Source of the DNA: Pyropia yezoensis
Lineage: Eukaryota; Rhodophyta; Bangiophyceae; Bangiales; Bangiaceae
Assembly (NCBI GenBank): GCA_009829735.1
Contig: CM020620.1
Span: forward strand, 15,101,186-15,165,185
Reading direction: 5' to 3'
Length of the DNA: 64,000 bases
A program made the position numbers and the translations under genes. This document shows positions 1-10,643 of the stretch, piece after piece; position 1 is the stretch's first letter, and every line of letters starts with the position of its first letter. Below the pieces are notes generated by a model. That model had not been told where the DNA came from, did not search any database, and was given only the letters and a program-made list of their open reading frames with translations.

Positions 1-960
1 GTGGTCTACCAGTCCTCTCCTGTTAAGGTGCAGCTGGCGATCCCGTTGCCGGCGTGTTCGCAGCTGGGAAGCTTTCCGGCGCCGGCCGCCTTGGACCTGC
101 TTCCATCTGTTCGGCTGGTGTAAGAAGCGGGGTGGGCTGCAGCTGCTTTACAGGCTTACGTGGTTGCTCAAGTTCCTCCGGTAGCTCCTGTGGGCATCAG
201 TCGATCCGTCTTCGCGGGCGCCTGTGCCGCGGGCTCCCCCGCACCGGTTCTCCGGGCTCATCCGGCACTGCGCTGTCCGGGTTCGACTCTTGGTGCTGCC
301 CCGGGTATCACTATCCGGTCGCCTTCTACCTCGGGGCCTACTGGTCGGGCGACGGCTACGGCTGCTCGTGGTTCCGTGCCTACATATGAGCTTGGCACTC
401 CCGGTTTCAGGGGTTAGTGTTAGCCGTCCGCGCATAGCGCCACCTGGTCAGTTTGAGATTCCAGCTCCGATCCTCGGCCTTTCTCGCTTCCGGGTCCCCG
501 ACTGGTACCTGACTCAAGGTGGCCCCTCCTGTGACCGGTACGATAGGGGCATGATCTAGGATCAGCCGGGACGACCTCCGGTGGCAAGTCGAGGGCGTCC
601 GGTCTTCCTTGGTGCTGGGTACATACGCCAGCGTCTTGAATGACGTGGTTGACCAGGTGTTTGCTTGAGCGGACAGCGCCCAGATGTCAGATAGTTCGGT
701 GGTCCTCGAGCTTCTGGACACCTTGGCTCGGCATGGCCTGGCCCAGCGCTGGTAAGGGACCTGCAAGAGTTCCAGGAGCGCTCGCGGGCGAACCTGGCGG
801 AGCGGAAGCGTCCGGCTGCTACAAGTGCTGTTCCGGTGGTGGCGTATGCCGAGGCGTCTCGGCCGCCCTACTACGTCATCCCGTCATCGTCTGGGTCCCA
901 TCATGCTACTAGTGAGGCGCTGGAGGATGTTCCTGCCGCGTAGCGCGCGCGCCGGGAGTA
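1..960 (+). pseudogene. Decayed 3' part of the family A antisense gene (A-1)
   Basis: This stretch is clearly homologous to 9,538-10,500, the 3' part of the extra plus-strand gene of element A-2. Shared protein segments include FEIPAP, FRVPDWYL and QGGP at about 450-530, spread over several frames with stops. Family A carries this gene downstream of pol and on the opposite strand, and the pol remnant that follows at 1,083-2,417 runs on the minus strand, so the layout matches A-2. The copy is truncated by the window edge. Its function is unknown. Confidence 0.75.
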
Positions 961-1082
961 AGACTCGAGGAAGCGAAAGGTAGAAGCATAGGGGATCGAG
1001 GAGGGAAGAGGCGAAGAGAAGGGTTGCTCGAACGGGTGCTTGCTGGTTTCCTGGTAGTTCCATGTTTGTAGAGCTTGATTCC

Positions 1083-2417
1083 TTAATGCACCCGTTCCTT
1101 TTTCTTAATCTTATTGTTCCTCGTCCGTCGCTTCCGAGCTGGACTTGCCTGGCAGGCCCTGGTCAGTTCTTTCCTTCTCGTCGTCCTCCAAGAATGTCTT
1201 GAGGATCTTGCCAGCTTTGGCCACTGGTGTACCTTCAATCCCGTTCCGCCGGGTGGAGGCACAGACATCAGCAATGGGTAACCGGTTAGATGGCTCCCAG
1301 GTATCGTCAGCCAAGTTGAAGCTGGATCAGCGCACGCGCACTCCAGGCATGGTCATTGAACTTGACGTAGATATATTCGCGGCCTTCCTTTCGTGATAAA
1401 TATGGTACCTGCGCCGAGTCAGGTCCCTCTTGCTTCGCGTTAGAGCTCGAGGGACGTGGTCGCTACTCGACCGGTATGGGGAACCATCCACGTCTAGATA
1501 AAACGTCCAGCCGTCCGTGCTCAGTACTTCATAGTGCCCGTTTATCTTCGATTCCAGCTTCCCCCTGGTCTCGCTATGGCTGTTCACAAAAACCCAGTGA
1601 TCATCATCCAGTTCCTTGTTCTTTTCCCGTGCACCCTTGTCAAAGTCCCGCTTGCATCGCTCCTGGGTATTGGCAAATGACTACTTGACTCGTGGGGGAA
1701 GAAGCTTCAGCTATTCTAGGAGCTCATCCTTGGCCTTGGGACCCGGCTTCGGGCCAGGCTCAAGGCCGTTAGGAATCCTTTCCAGGGAGAATTTGGTCAA
1801 CAGCCTTGGTGTGACAAAGTCTAGGGGAGCTACCCCGGTCGTTCTGTGAACCCGGGAGTTGTACGTCAGACTGAGGATGGCCAGGAGCTTGTCCCGGTCT
1901 TCTTGATGCTCCTCAACGTAGTACCCGAGCATGTCTACCAGGGTCCGGTTGAATCCTTCTACTTGACCATTCGTTTGCGGGTGATACGTGGTTGTGAACA
2001 AGTTCTTGATACCCATCCGGTCGCAGACTCCTCGGAAGTACACGGATGCAAGCTGGGGTCCGTTGTCGGTCAAGACGGACTCCGGAAGGCCGTAGGGGGC
2101 TATCCAGTACTCACAGGAGGCCGACGCGACATCCAGGGCTGTATGGTTCTCAGCGGGATTGCTCGAGTGAACTTGGAGAACCGGTCACAAATAATGAGCC
2201 GGTAGAGGTTGCCACTGTATGTCCCAGGTAGGGGCCCCAGGATGTCCATATTCAAGCTTATAAAGGGCTCCACCGCAGAAAACAGGCGTAGCTTGCAAGT
2301 GTTTTTCCTCAACCGGTTCCTGGCAAAAAAATACACAAGCTTCCAGATGCGTATGGACTTCACTTGCCATGGCTTCCAAGTAGGAGTGTCGCCGCATTGA
2401 GGCGTACATCCGTTTGA
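1083..2417 (-). pseudogene. Ty3/gypsy pol remnant (integrase and chromodomain), element A-1
   Basis: The minus strand encodes pieces of a Ty3/gypsy integrase and chromodomain that match the A-2 copy at 10,644-12,000. Visible blocks are the integrase core (DILGPLP, then TDNGPQ, then HPQTNGQVE followed by FNRTLVD), a linker (VHRTTGVAPLDFVTP) and a chromodomain-like tail (DDTWEPSNRLP). They fall in different frames separated by stops, so the copy is dead. Similarity to A-2 ends abruptly near 2,417, inside the zinc-binding region of integrase, so the element was cut there before decaying. Reverse transcriptase, protease and gag are absent. Confidence 0.85.
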
Positions 2418-2705
2418 TCAGGCCCTACCATGAGTACCGTTTTCAGGACCGAGTATGGGTATCGCCCCAAGTGTATTGCACGAGTACCAGTATATGAAAT
2501 GTGGCCTGGCGACCACGAGTATGCGCCATGGTGAAATCGGCTCGAGCAGTGATATTTCATAAACTCGAAACTTCGAGTGTTTTGAGGTTTGGAACTGCCC
2601 CGAAAGGAACTGTTGTGTTCCGATGACGGTTGCCACCAGTCAGTAGAGCAGGGCCCACCGCCGTCACTGCGTCGCGTGTGAGCGCCGGCTGAAAGCCGCA
2701 CGGTG
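2418..2705. other. Unassigned stretch
   Basis: Between the A-1 breakpoint and the GC-rich block I see no recognisable protein, RNA or repeat. Base composition is moderate. Confidence 0.4.
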
Positions 2706-5423
2706 GTGTGCTGCGGTGCCATCTGAGGGCGTGCTGCGCTGCCGCCCGAGCCACCGAGGATGACTTCCCGCGGGCGGCCTCCCCCGCTCGAAGGCAACCA
2801 CTCTCGAGGTCGTCTGGCGCGAAAGGGAGGTCTTGCGCTTCGCATCCCCTTTTCACCCTCCCCTTCAGCAAGCACCTTCCCCCTCTGCCCCCCCCCGCCG
2901 CCTATCGCGCGGCGGTCGCCGCCGTCCTCCCCGCGGGGCCACCCGTCTTGACCGACGTCCTGGCCACCGCGGGGTGGTGGCGTCTCGCCGCGCGGCGGCG
3001 GCAGGCGTTCACAGCGTCGGCGTTGGCGGCGGCGGCGGCGTCCCGCACACCCTCCTCACCATCCTCCTCGCAGCCCCACCCGCCGATGTGCAGGCGGTCA
3101 AGGCGGCGGCGCTGCGGCTGGCCCCTTCCCCCTGTCCGTGGAGCTGGTGCCCGGTGGCGGCGGCAGCGGCGACTGGGACGCCTTCGCGCGGGAGGTGGAC
3201 GACGGCACGCGGAGGCCGCTGCTCCACGGCAGCGTCTGCGCCGTCCGCCGGGCGGTGGCGCTGGTGCGGCTGCCGCCGGGGGGGGTTGGGCTTGCCGCCG
3301 CTGCCGCGGCCGCCGCGGCTGGCCTTGACCAGTTGCCGCGGCAGGTGATGGATTACTGCGCCATAACGGACGTGCCCTCGGCGCCGTCCTTTCCCATATT
3401 CTAACAAGCCTGACGCAGGTGGTGGCGCTGGCGGTGGCGTGCGGAGGAGTAAGGCGACCACCTGTCTCGCAGGAGCTGGAGAGGAAGGAGGGACGGGGGA
3501 GGGGATGAGGGGGGGAGAGGCAGAAAAGGGGGGGGGAAGGGGGTTGCTGCATCATGACCATTCAATCTACTCTGGGCGCTGCCAACCGCGCGTCAGCGGC
3601 GGCGACTCTACTGCCGCCCGGTCTGAGCTGGCGCGGGGTGCCCGCTGGCGTCTGCAGGGCGCCCCTTCCTTCCCATTCCCCTTTTTCCCCGCTCTCTGCG
3701 ACCGGACGGCGGATTTAGGCCTCTTCGGATCCTCCCCCCGCTCCACCCCCCCCCCCGTTCTGCGCGCGCCCACCCCCCCCACCTTCCCCTCCTCCCGCAA
3801 TTCCCGCAGCGCGCGAAGGCGGACGCGGGCGTCAAATGGGCGGCCGCCCCCCCCCCAACCCCGTCACCCCCAACAAGGAACCGGCGGGTAGGTCTCGTGT
3901 TCAGATGCAGAAGGAGGGCAAGGCACGAGGGGCGCGCCCGTGCTGTCGCGCCCGTTGCGACAGCCGCGGGGGCCCACCGCGTCGGTGACCACAGGGCGCC
4001 AGTGGCGGAGAGCCAGCCGCCAGCCGCCAGCCGGCGCTATGCGCCCCCCCCCCCCCCCCCCATACACGCCGTCTGTCCTTGTCGCTCCCCTAACCCCTCC
4101 TGCCGCCGCCGCCGCCGCCGCCGCCGCGGCACGCCCCTCCCACCACCCACCACCAGCCATCCCTATTGGCCCCCCCCGCCGGTGCGCCCGCGCCGTCGGA
4201 CCGGTGGCCATCACACAGGACCACCGCCGCCCCTCCCCCCCCCCCCCTGTTGCAAAAGACACAACTTGCCCGTCGAGCACCCCACCACCACCTCACCTCA
4301 CCAGCGTGTGCCTCCTCCCGCTGCCCCAGTCCCACCAGCGGCGCCCCATCCGGCCTCCCCGCGCGTCGCCGGTTGCGCTGCTCCCCTTCCCGCGGATGGG
4401 AGACTGGGTGGTCGGCGCCCTGGCAGCACCCGCCGCCCCCACCTTCTTCTCCCCCTCGTCGGCCCCCCCCCCCTCCCCTATGAGCGCTGTGGGGCGAGAT
4501 CCCGCCACCACCGCCCCCATCACACCCCGTCACACCACGCATGCGGGGCGCCTCGTGGCAGCCGGCTGGAGAAGGGGGGATGAGGGGGGGGGGGCAAAAG
4601 GCAGGGCCTCTTGAGGACCAAGGAGGGGGTTATTGACGGCGCCGCCCGTCACCGCGGGCTGTGCCCGCCGTCCAGCATCGCCGCCACAACGCCGCGGGTC
4701 GCCGCGACGCTGCCGTCGGCGACGGCGGCGGCGGCGGCGGCGGCGGGACCGCCCGCGGGGATGCGGTGCGTCGTATAGCGTCGGCGCCGCCGGGCGGGTG
4801 CGGCTGCCGCCGCCACCGCTGCGGCTGCGGCTGCTGCCGCCGCTGCCGCCTCCGCCACGTCGTCCGCGGGAGTGGTGGCCCCACTGGCCCTTTGCGTGGC
4901 GTCGCCGCCGCCGCCGCCGCCGCCACCCGTGTCCCCCCCCCCCCCGCCCCTACCCCCCCCCCCCCCCCCGCCGCCGGTTCCCCCCCCCCCCCGGCCCCCC
5001 CCCCGCCTCTGCCCCCCCCCCCCCCCCCCCCCCAATTGGGCGGGATAGGAGCCCAAAGGGCGGCGAGGCGTCGCCGCCGCTGCCGCCACCCCCCCCCCCG
5101 CCGGCGCGGCCCGCCAGGCCGGCGGCGGCAGCCACCCCCCCCTGCCGCCGCGCCCGCCGGGACGGCGGCGCCCCCGCCGCGGCTGACAATGCCGACGACC
5201 GCCGCCGCCGGGCGGGCACCCCCGCCGCCGCCGCCGCCGCCGCCGCCGCGTCCAGCGCGGCCGCGCCGTCGCCCCCATCGCCGCCGTCGCCGCCCCCGCC
5301 GCGACAGGCGGCCACCGATTGCGGCGCCGCCGATGCAGAGGCGGACCGCCCGCCGCCGGGGGCGCGCCGCGTCGGCACGGTCGGCGGGCGCCCCCCGCGC
5401 ACGCCGCGTCGGCGGCGGCGGCA

Positions 5424-5455
<32 letters not shown>

Positions 5456-6130
5456 GGCGGTGGTGGGTCAGAGGCAGCCCCCGGTCGCGGCCGTCACGGC
5501 TTATCCGCCCACCGCCACCGTCACCACCACCGCCCGCCTCCCCCCCCCCCCCCCCCTCCGGCGGTCCCCTCGGCGGCGGCGGCGGCGCGTCAATGCTCAG
5601 GCGGCCGCGAACGGCGTTGCCCAATTCCCCCCCCCCCCGCCCGACGCCCCCCCCCCCGCAATGTCGCTCTCCCGCCACAACGCCGCCAGCGCCCCCCCCC
5701 CCCCCTCTCGTCGACCGGCCGCCACCCCCGCCACCCCCCCCTCCCCCGCCGCCAACGCCATCCCCCCCCCCCCCCCGCCCGCCCGCCCGCCGCCGCGGAG
5801 GCAGCCGCCGCCTCCTCCGATGGTGGCGGGTCCCCCCCCCCCCCCCCTCCTCGCCCCCCCCGCGTCCACGCCGCTGTCGTCTGGGCGGGGGGCACCCTCC
5901 CCCTTCCATCGCGCCTGCGCCCGCCACCGCCGGCGGCACCGCCGGCGGCACCACCTTGGCTGCCGCCGTTGCCGTTTGTGCCGCCGCCGCCGCCGTCACC
6001 GCGGCGGCTGCGCCGCCGCACTAAGCGCGGCAGCCCCGGAGGGACGGCCGTGAGGAGCGCCCGCGCGAGCGCCCCCCCCACGCACAGCGCGCGGTGGAGG
6101 GTAGGGGTCGTGACCGCCGTGGCCGCCAAA
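2706..6130. repeat. Extremely GC-rich low-complexity block with poly-C and CCG repeats
   Basis: The block is built from C runs of 8-18 bases (about 4,938-5,034, 5,539-5,556, 5,692-5,706, 5,765-5,778, 5,833-5,847) and CCG/CGG trinucleotide arrays (4,722-4,745, 4,895-4,925, 5,220-5,250, 5,415-5,470). Because TA-containing stops are rare here, frames stay open for up to about 490 codons on both strands. Their products are featureless Pro, Arg, Ala or Gly runs with no domain, so I do not call them genes. One less repetitive stretch (about 3,138-3,404, plus) could be a short coding remnant but is unlike anything I recognise. Confidence 0.8.
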
Positions 6131-6316
6131 ATGTGACTCGTCCAAAAGACGTTCGCGGGTCGGGTAGGACCGCACGCCCATGTTTTTTCTAACGCACCAG
6201 ATGGCAACTTCCATACCTTCAATCAAGCCATACGTACAAGAACTAAACTTTAGAGACCCCTGATAAAAGCGCGAGAATATCGAAAGAAGACAAAAATGCA
6301 TGCATCACCGCGCGAC

Positions 6317-7619
6317 TCAGCAAGAGACACCCCACTCTCTCTCATCATTATCTCCCTCACTCTCATCCGACCCACTGCCGCTGCCCTCACCGACGACGCC
6401 AATAAACGTGTCGGGTACAAACGTGTTCATGCGTGCACGAAACAGAGCTGCGTCAGCATGGGTCAGGACCTCGACGGCCGTCGTGTCGCTCGGAACGAGG
6501 TCAGCGTTGGCGGAGACGAAAGAGTGCAGCTCAACGCTGGCCGACGACAACGTAGACTGCTCCGCTCGGACCAAGCGACCAGCGACAGAGAAGTCCCGCT
6601 CACAGGCCACAGACGATCCCGCTGCACCAAGCCCAGACGCAGCCACCAGAAAAAGCGTAGCAAAGTGCTCACGACGGGCCCTCCAGAACTGATGAGCGTC
6701 TCGGCGGTCGAAACCGGCGGACAAGCGGGCGAGACGAGCCAACTCCGCTTCCATCACCTCACGCTTGTCCAACACGGCAGGGGCAGGGCCTGTAAGGTGC
6801 TCGCCTCCTCCCCACTGTGCAAGGGATGAGCGAGCTGCCCTACGTCCCTCTGATACTTGGCGCCAAGCAGTCGCCCGAGCCGGCTGCTCCACGGCGGCTA
6901 TGCCAGTTGGGCCCTCGAGCCCGGTCAATAGTGTGGCGCACGCGCGCTCAACGGCTGCCACTGCGTCCGCCGTTCGGTTCTCTAAATTCAGCCAGGCAGC
7001 GACTTCTTGCATCATCTTGCCGCCCCCAGGAGTTAGAAGTAAAGCCGTCAGCACGTCCGGGTTTTGAAGCCAGTTCTTGGTGGTGTCCGTGCGGCTGAAA
7101 AATAGGCCGTCCATTTCGGTGCGCAGTTGGTAGACCGCTAACCGCGCCTCCGTACATAGTTTGTCGTACCCTTCTGTTTCTTCGACGTAGATCAGCTCGC
7201 TGCCGTACAGCCGGTTGTCCAGCTCCACTACGTCTTCTTCTGGGAAGTCCTTGAGGTAGGCCTCAATAGCCGCCGCGCCAACGGCAAGGGGGACGTCGGG
7301 GAACTTCGGCACATCCACGACGTCACTGAGCAGCATCAAACTCAGCTGGACTAGCTTGGTGAAGCTGTCCGCCAGCGTTGCCGTGAAGCTCTCGCACGCC
7401 ATTGTGACCTCTGCTACAGACGACAAAACCCCGATGAAATGCCGGAGGGGGTCCCAATCCGCCTGCGCCACCCGCCTCGAACGCTGCTCTGCCGTCAGGT
7501 CACGGTAGCGAAAGTAGACCGTCAAGCGCGGAAACATAGTGTACAGGCGCTGCACGCAGAATAGCATGGAGCCCCACCGCGTGGCCACCTCGTGGCGCAG
7601 CCCACGTATCTGTGGATCC
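6317..7619 (-). pseudogene. hAT-family transposase, N-terminus lost
   Basis: hAT transposases cut and paste DNA transposons using an RNase H-like core and a C-terminal dimerisation region. The minus-strand frame stays open for about 430 codons. Near the upstream end it has a TRWGSM segment typical of the hAT core. At the C-terminus is the dimerisation signature: an FWRARREHF segment, then AGSSVACERDFS and a Leu/Ser-rich helix ending LHSFVSAN. The N-terminal zinc finger and first catalytic region are missing, because the frame runs straight into the left LTR of A-2 at 7,620. No hAT sequence is seen on the other side of A-2, so the rest is lost and was not merely interrupted. Confidence 0.75.
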
Positions 7620-8191
7620 TGTAGTATAAAACTCGATCCTCTCAGACACGTGTCAATATCCCTCGGGGGAAAGGGACAGGTAACGCAGAAAGGGGAACTA
7701 CGAGAATGGTATGCCTGTTGCCTCACGTGCCTGCTCGCAGAGCAAACAGATACGCACGGTAGTGCACACGGGGAAGAGGAAAGCAAACGCGCAGTTGTCT
7801 TTTTCCCTGAGGGCGCGGGCCGAGGGCGCCTCGCTGTCCCTCTTAACGTGCATCTGGGGGAACCCCGGCACGTTGGCCCGGTAGCCCCCCCATGACCCCG
7901 AGTGGCCCCGACCCGAGTCTAACCTCGTCAGGTCGGGGGCCACTATCACTACTAATTCTATTCCCACTCACTAATCTCACACTCAAATTCTCTCAAATCA
8001 AGTCCCTCACAAATATGCAAAAACACATCAGAAATCCCTCTCTCGCGTGTGGATAGCGTAGTCCACCGCATCCCAGTGCCGGGCACGGGCCACGGCCGCC
8101 AACCATCGCCACACGGCGGGCGTGTTCTGGCACCTGGTGCCCTCTGGTTGCAGTCCCGGGTCGGCGCCAAGTCGGGGCCAGGGATGCTACA
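7620..8191 (-). repeat. LTR of A-2 (3' LTR in element sense)
   Basis: This 572-bp LTR starts TGTAGTATAAAA and ends GATGCTACA on the plus strand, with matching inverted ends. It aligns over its whole length with 16,701-17,273, with a few substitutions and one C-run length change. A purine-rich tract (minus strand, 8,192-8,204) directly abuts it, as expected for plus-strand DNA priming at a 3' LTR. Confidence 0.95.
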
Positions 8192-8373
8192 TAGCTCCCT
8201 CCCTAGTCCGGCACGTCCTCGGGCCGAACCAGGTGCCACCGTGCACAGCCTCGAGCACGTCCACACCGGTGCCGAGGTCGAGCGTCTTCACCCCGGTCAC
8301 AATCACCTGCCCCGATTCTGCCCCCCCCCCCCCCCCTTCACCTTGGCCCTCTCGTTCCCCGGAGTTGGACGGT

Positions 8374-10520
8374 ATGTCCAGTTCCGAGATCCAAGCTGGG
8401 CCCGTGGTTCCGGCGGCGAGTGTTGCGGAGGAGAACTCGGGTCGTCGTGCCCCTCTCCTGCCTCCGGTTCCTCGGATGTCGGTGCCGGCGCCGGTCGCCA
8501 CGGCGGGGACGGATCGAGTTCCCCCGGCTTCCGCGATGCACCCGGTCGAGGCCCCCCCGGAGGGTCTCCCGGAGATGCTTCTTGGGCAGGACCCTCTGGC
8601 GGCCCGGCGTTACTCCACGGTGGTCGGCAACGCCGGCGCGGCCCAGTGCCAGCAGGATTGCATGGACCTCTGGCGCAAGGAACTCCAGCGCGGGGTCTTG
8701 ACCGAGATGGACAAGGCACGTCTTCATACGGCGGACCAGATGCGCCTGGCACAAGACCGCTCCCAGAGCTTCTCGGGTTCCTCTTGGGTTGCTCGTCTGG
8801 AGGATCTCCCCTTCGCACTGGTACTGGATCTACCCTTGACCGAGCGTCGCGTGTCCGCGTCCGTTCTCCGGTGGCCGGAGGAGGAAGGGTACGTCTACCG
8901 GGCGCTCAAGGTCTGGGACGAGGCGCTCAAGGGGTCGGGAAGCTTGAACTGCGACCCCCGTCCAAGCATGGTTGCTCTGGAGCCGCCTTTCTTGACCCGG
9001 AAATACTCCAAGTTGTCGCCGGCACGGGAGCAGGGTGAGCGACGCGGGCGTCAGCGTGACTTCCTTGTGAGCTGCAACCACCAGGAGTTCTGGAAGCTGG
9101 ACAAGGCTAACCGGGCGGCATACTACCCCAAGGTCATCCCGCAGCAGCAGGAAGTCGAGATCCCGGTCGGGTTTGCTCCTTCCAGCATCCCTTGCACCTG
9201 GTACTTCTTGGACGCCTTGACTCAGGCGTCGATCAAGGGCTTCTTCCACTCAATCCCGTACATGATGTACACGTCCGAGATGACAGTCTTGGCGGCCAAC
9301 CACTGGCTTCATGAGGTCTTGGTGTCCAACCGGCTTTGGTTTCTCCCTGACCTCCTGATGGTCTGGATTGTCGACAAGTTGACCGTCGACTTCCTGTGCA
9401 GCCAGGACGAGGAGTACAAGGAGCTCTTCCAGGCGATGATCGACTTCCGGCGTCTGGTGCCGGTGCATGACCGGAACTTCTTGAACGCGATTGCCGACCA
9501 GAACCGCCCGCGTCGGGATGGCTTCGGTTGGGCGCAGGTGGTCTACCAGTCTTCTCCGGCCAAGGTGCAGCTGGCGACGCCGCTTCCGGCGTGGCCGCAG
9601 CTAGGTAGCTTTCCTGCTCCGGCCGCCCTTGATCTTCTGCCAGTTGGGCCGCCGGTGCAGGAGTCGGGATGGGCCGCGGCGGTCGGTCGGGCGTCTGCGG
9701 CGGCTCCGCTTCCTCTTGTTGCCCCTGTCGCCCCGGTCGCCTCGGTCGCCTCGCCTGAACCGTCACCGGCGCGTCCGCGCCCTGTTCCGGCTGTGCCGGT
9801 ACTTCAAGCTCCTCCGGCACCGCGCTTGTCTGCGGCGAGTCTGGGAGTGGCCGTTGGTCGCCGACTACTCCGGCCGCTCTACCCCGGACGCCTTCTTCCA
9901 ACGCCGGCGGCGCTGTGCCTCCGCTGGAGTTGGGCACTCCGGTCTCGGGGGCCGTTGTGGACCGTCCGGTAGTGTCATCCTCGGGCCGGTTCGAGATTCC
10001 GGCGCCGACTCTGCGCCTTACCCGCTTCCGGGTGCCTGACTGGTACCTGAACCAAGGTGGTCCAACATGCGACCAGTACGACGTCGGCATGATTGAAGAC
10101 CAGCTGGGTCGTCTTCCGGTGCAGGTTGAAGGCGTCGGGTCCTCCCTGGTGCTGGGTACTTACGCCAGTGTCTTGAACGACGTGGTCGACCGGGTGTTTG
10201 CTTGCGCGGACAGCGGCCAGATGTCGAACAACCCGGTGGTTGGCGAACTTCTGGCGACTTTGACGCGGCATGGCCTGGCCCAGCAGTGGTCAGAGACCTT
10301 CACGGGCTTCCAGCGGCGCCGACGGACATATCTGGATGAGCGGGAGCCACCGGCAACTACTGGTACTACTCCGATGGCGTCATACCGGGATGCGCCGCGT
10401 CCACCGCACTACGTCATCCCGTCTTCCTCCGGTTCCCGTCGTACCGCGGGGCAGCGCCGGAGGACACTCCCGCGGCTCAGCGTCCGCGCCGGGAGTAGTA
10501 GTTGGAGGCAAGGAGGGTGA
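8374..10520 (+). CDS. Antisense accessory gene of family A, function unknown (one frameshift)
   Basis: This plus-strand gene lies between the end of pol and the 3' LTR and runs toward pol on the opposite strand. The ATG at 8,374 is the first in the frame outside the LTR. The protein has three parts: a short Pro/Ala/Ser N-terminus, a 330-residue globular-looking region rich in Trp, Leu and charged residues (to about 9,560, including an LLMVWIVDKL helix), then a Pro/Ala/Val linker. A C-terminal region (about 9,990-10,340, starting FRVPDWYLNQGG) continues in another frame, so a frameshift or small intron lies near 9,820-9,850. I see no signal peptide, membrane segment or known catalytic motif. 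The decayed A-1 copy at 1-960 shows the gene is a fixed part of the family. Confidence 0.65.
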
Positions 10521-10643
10521 GGGTCTTGGGAGAAGCGAGGAGGGAAGAGGCGGAGAGAAGGGTTGCTCGAGCGGGTGCTTGTTTTCCTTGATTGTTCCAT
10601 GCTTGCATTGCGTGTTCTCCTTGATATACCCGTTCCCTTCTTC

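Noticed and set aside
4633-6136. Very long open frames on both strands in the GC-rich block
   Set aside because: Products are homopolymeric Pro/Arg/Ala/Gly with no domain, several frames are open at once, and GC bias alone explains the lack of stops.
6240-6263. hAT terminal inverted repeat (TTTAGAGACCCCTG)
   Set aside because: It reads as a right-hand terminus, which is the wrong orientation for the transposase at 6,317-7,619, and no partner repeat or 8-bp duplication was found.
8187-8818. Minus-strand frames opposite the A-2 antisense gene
   Set aside because: They are Pro/Arg-rich shadows of the plus-strand protein and are not kept in copy A-1.
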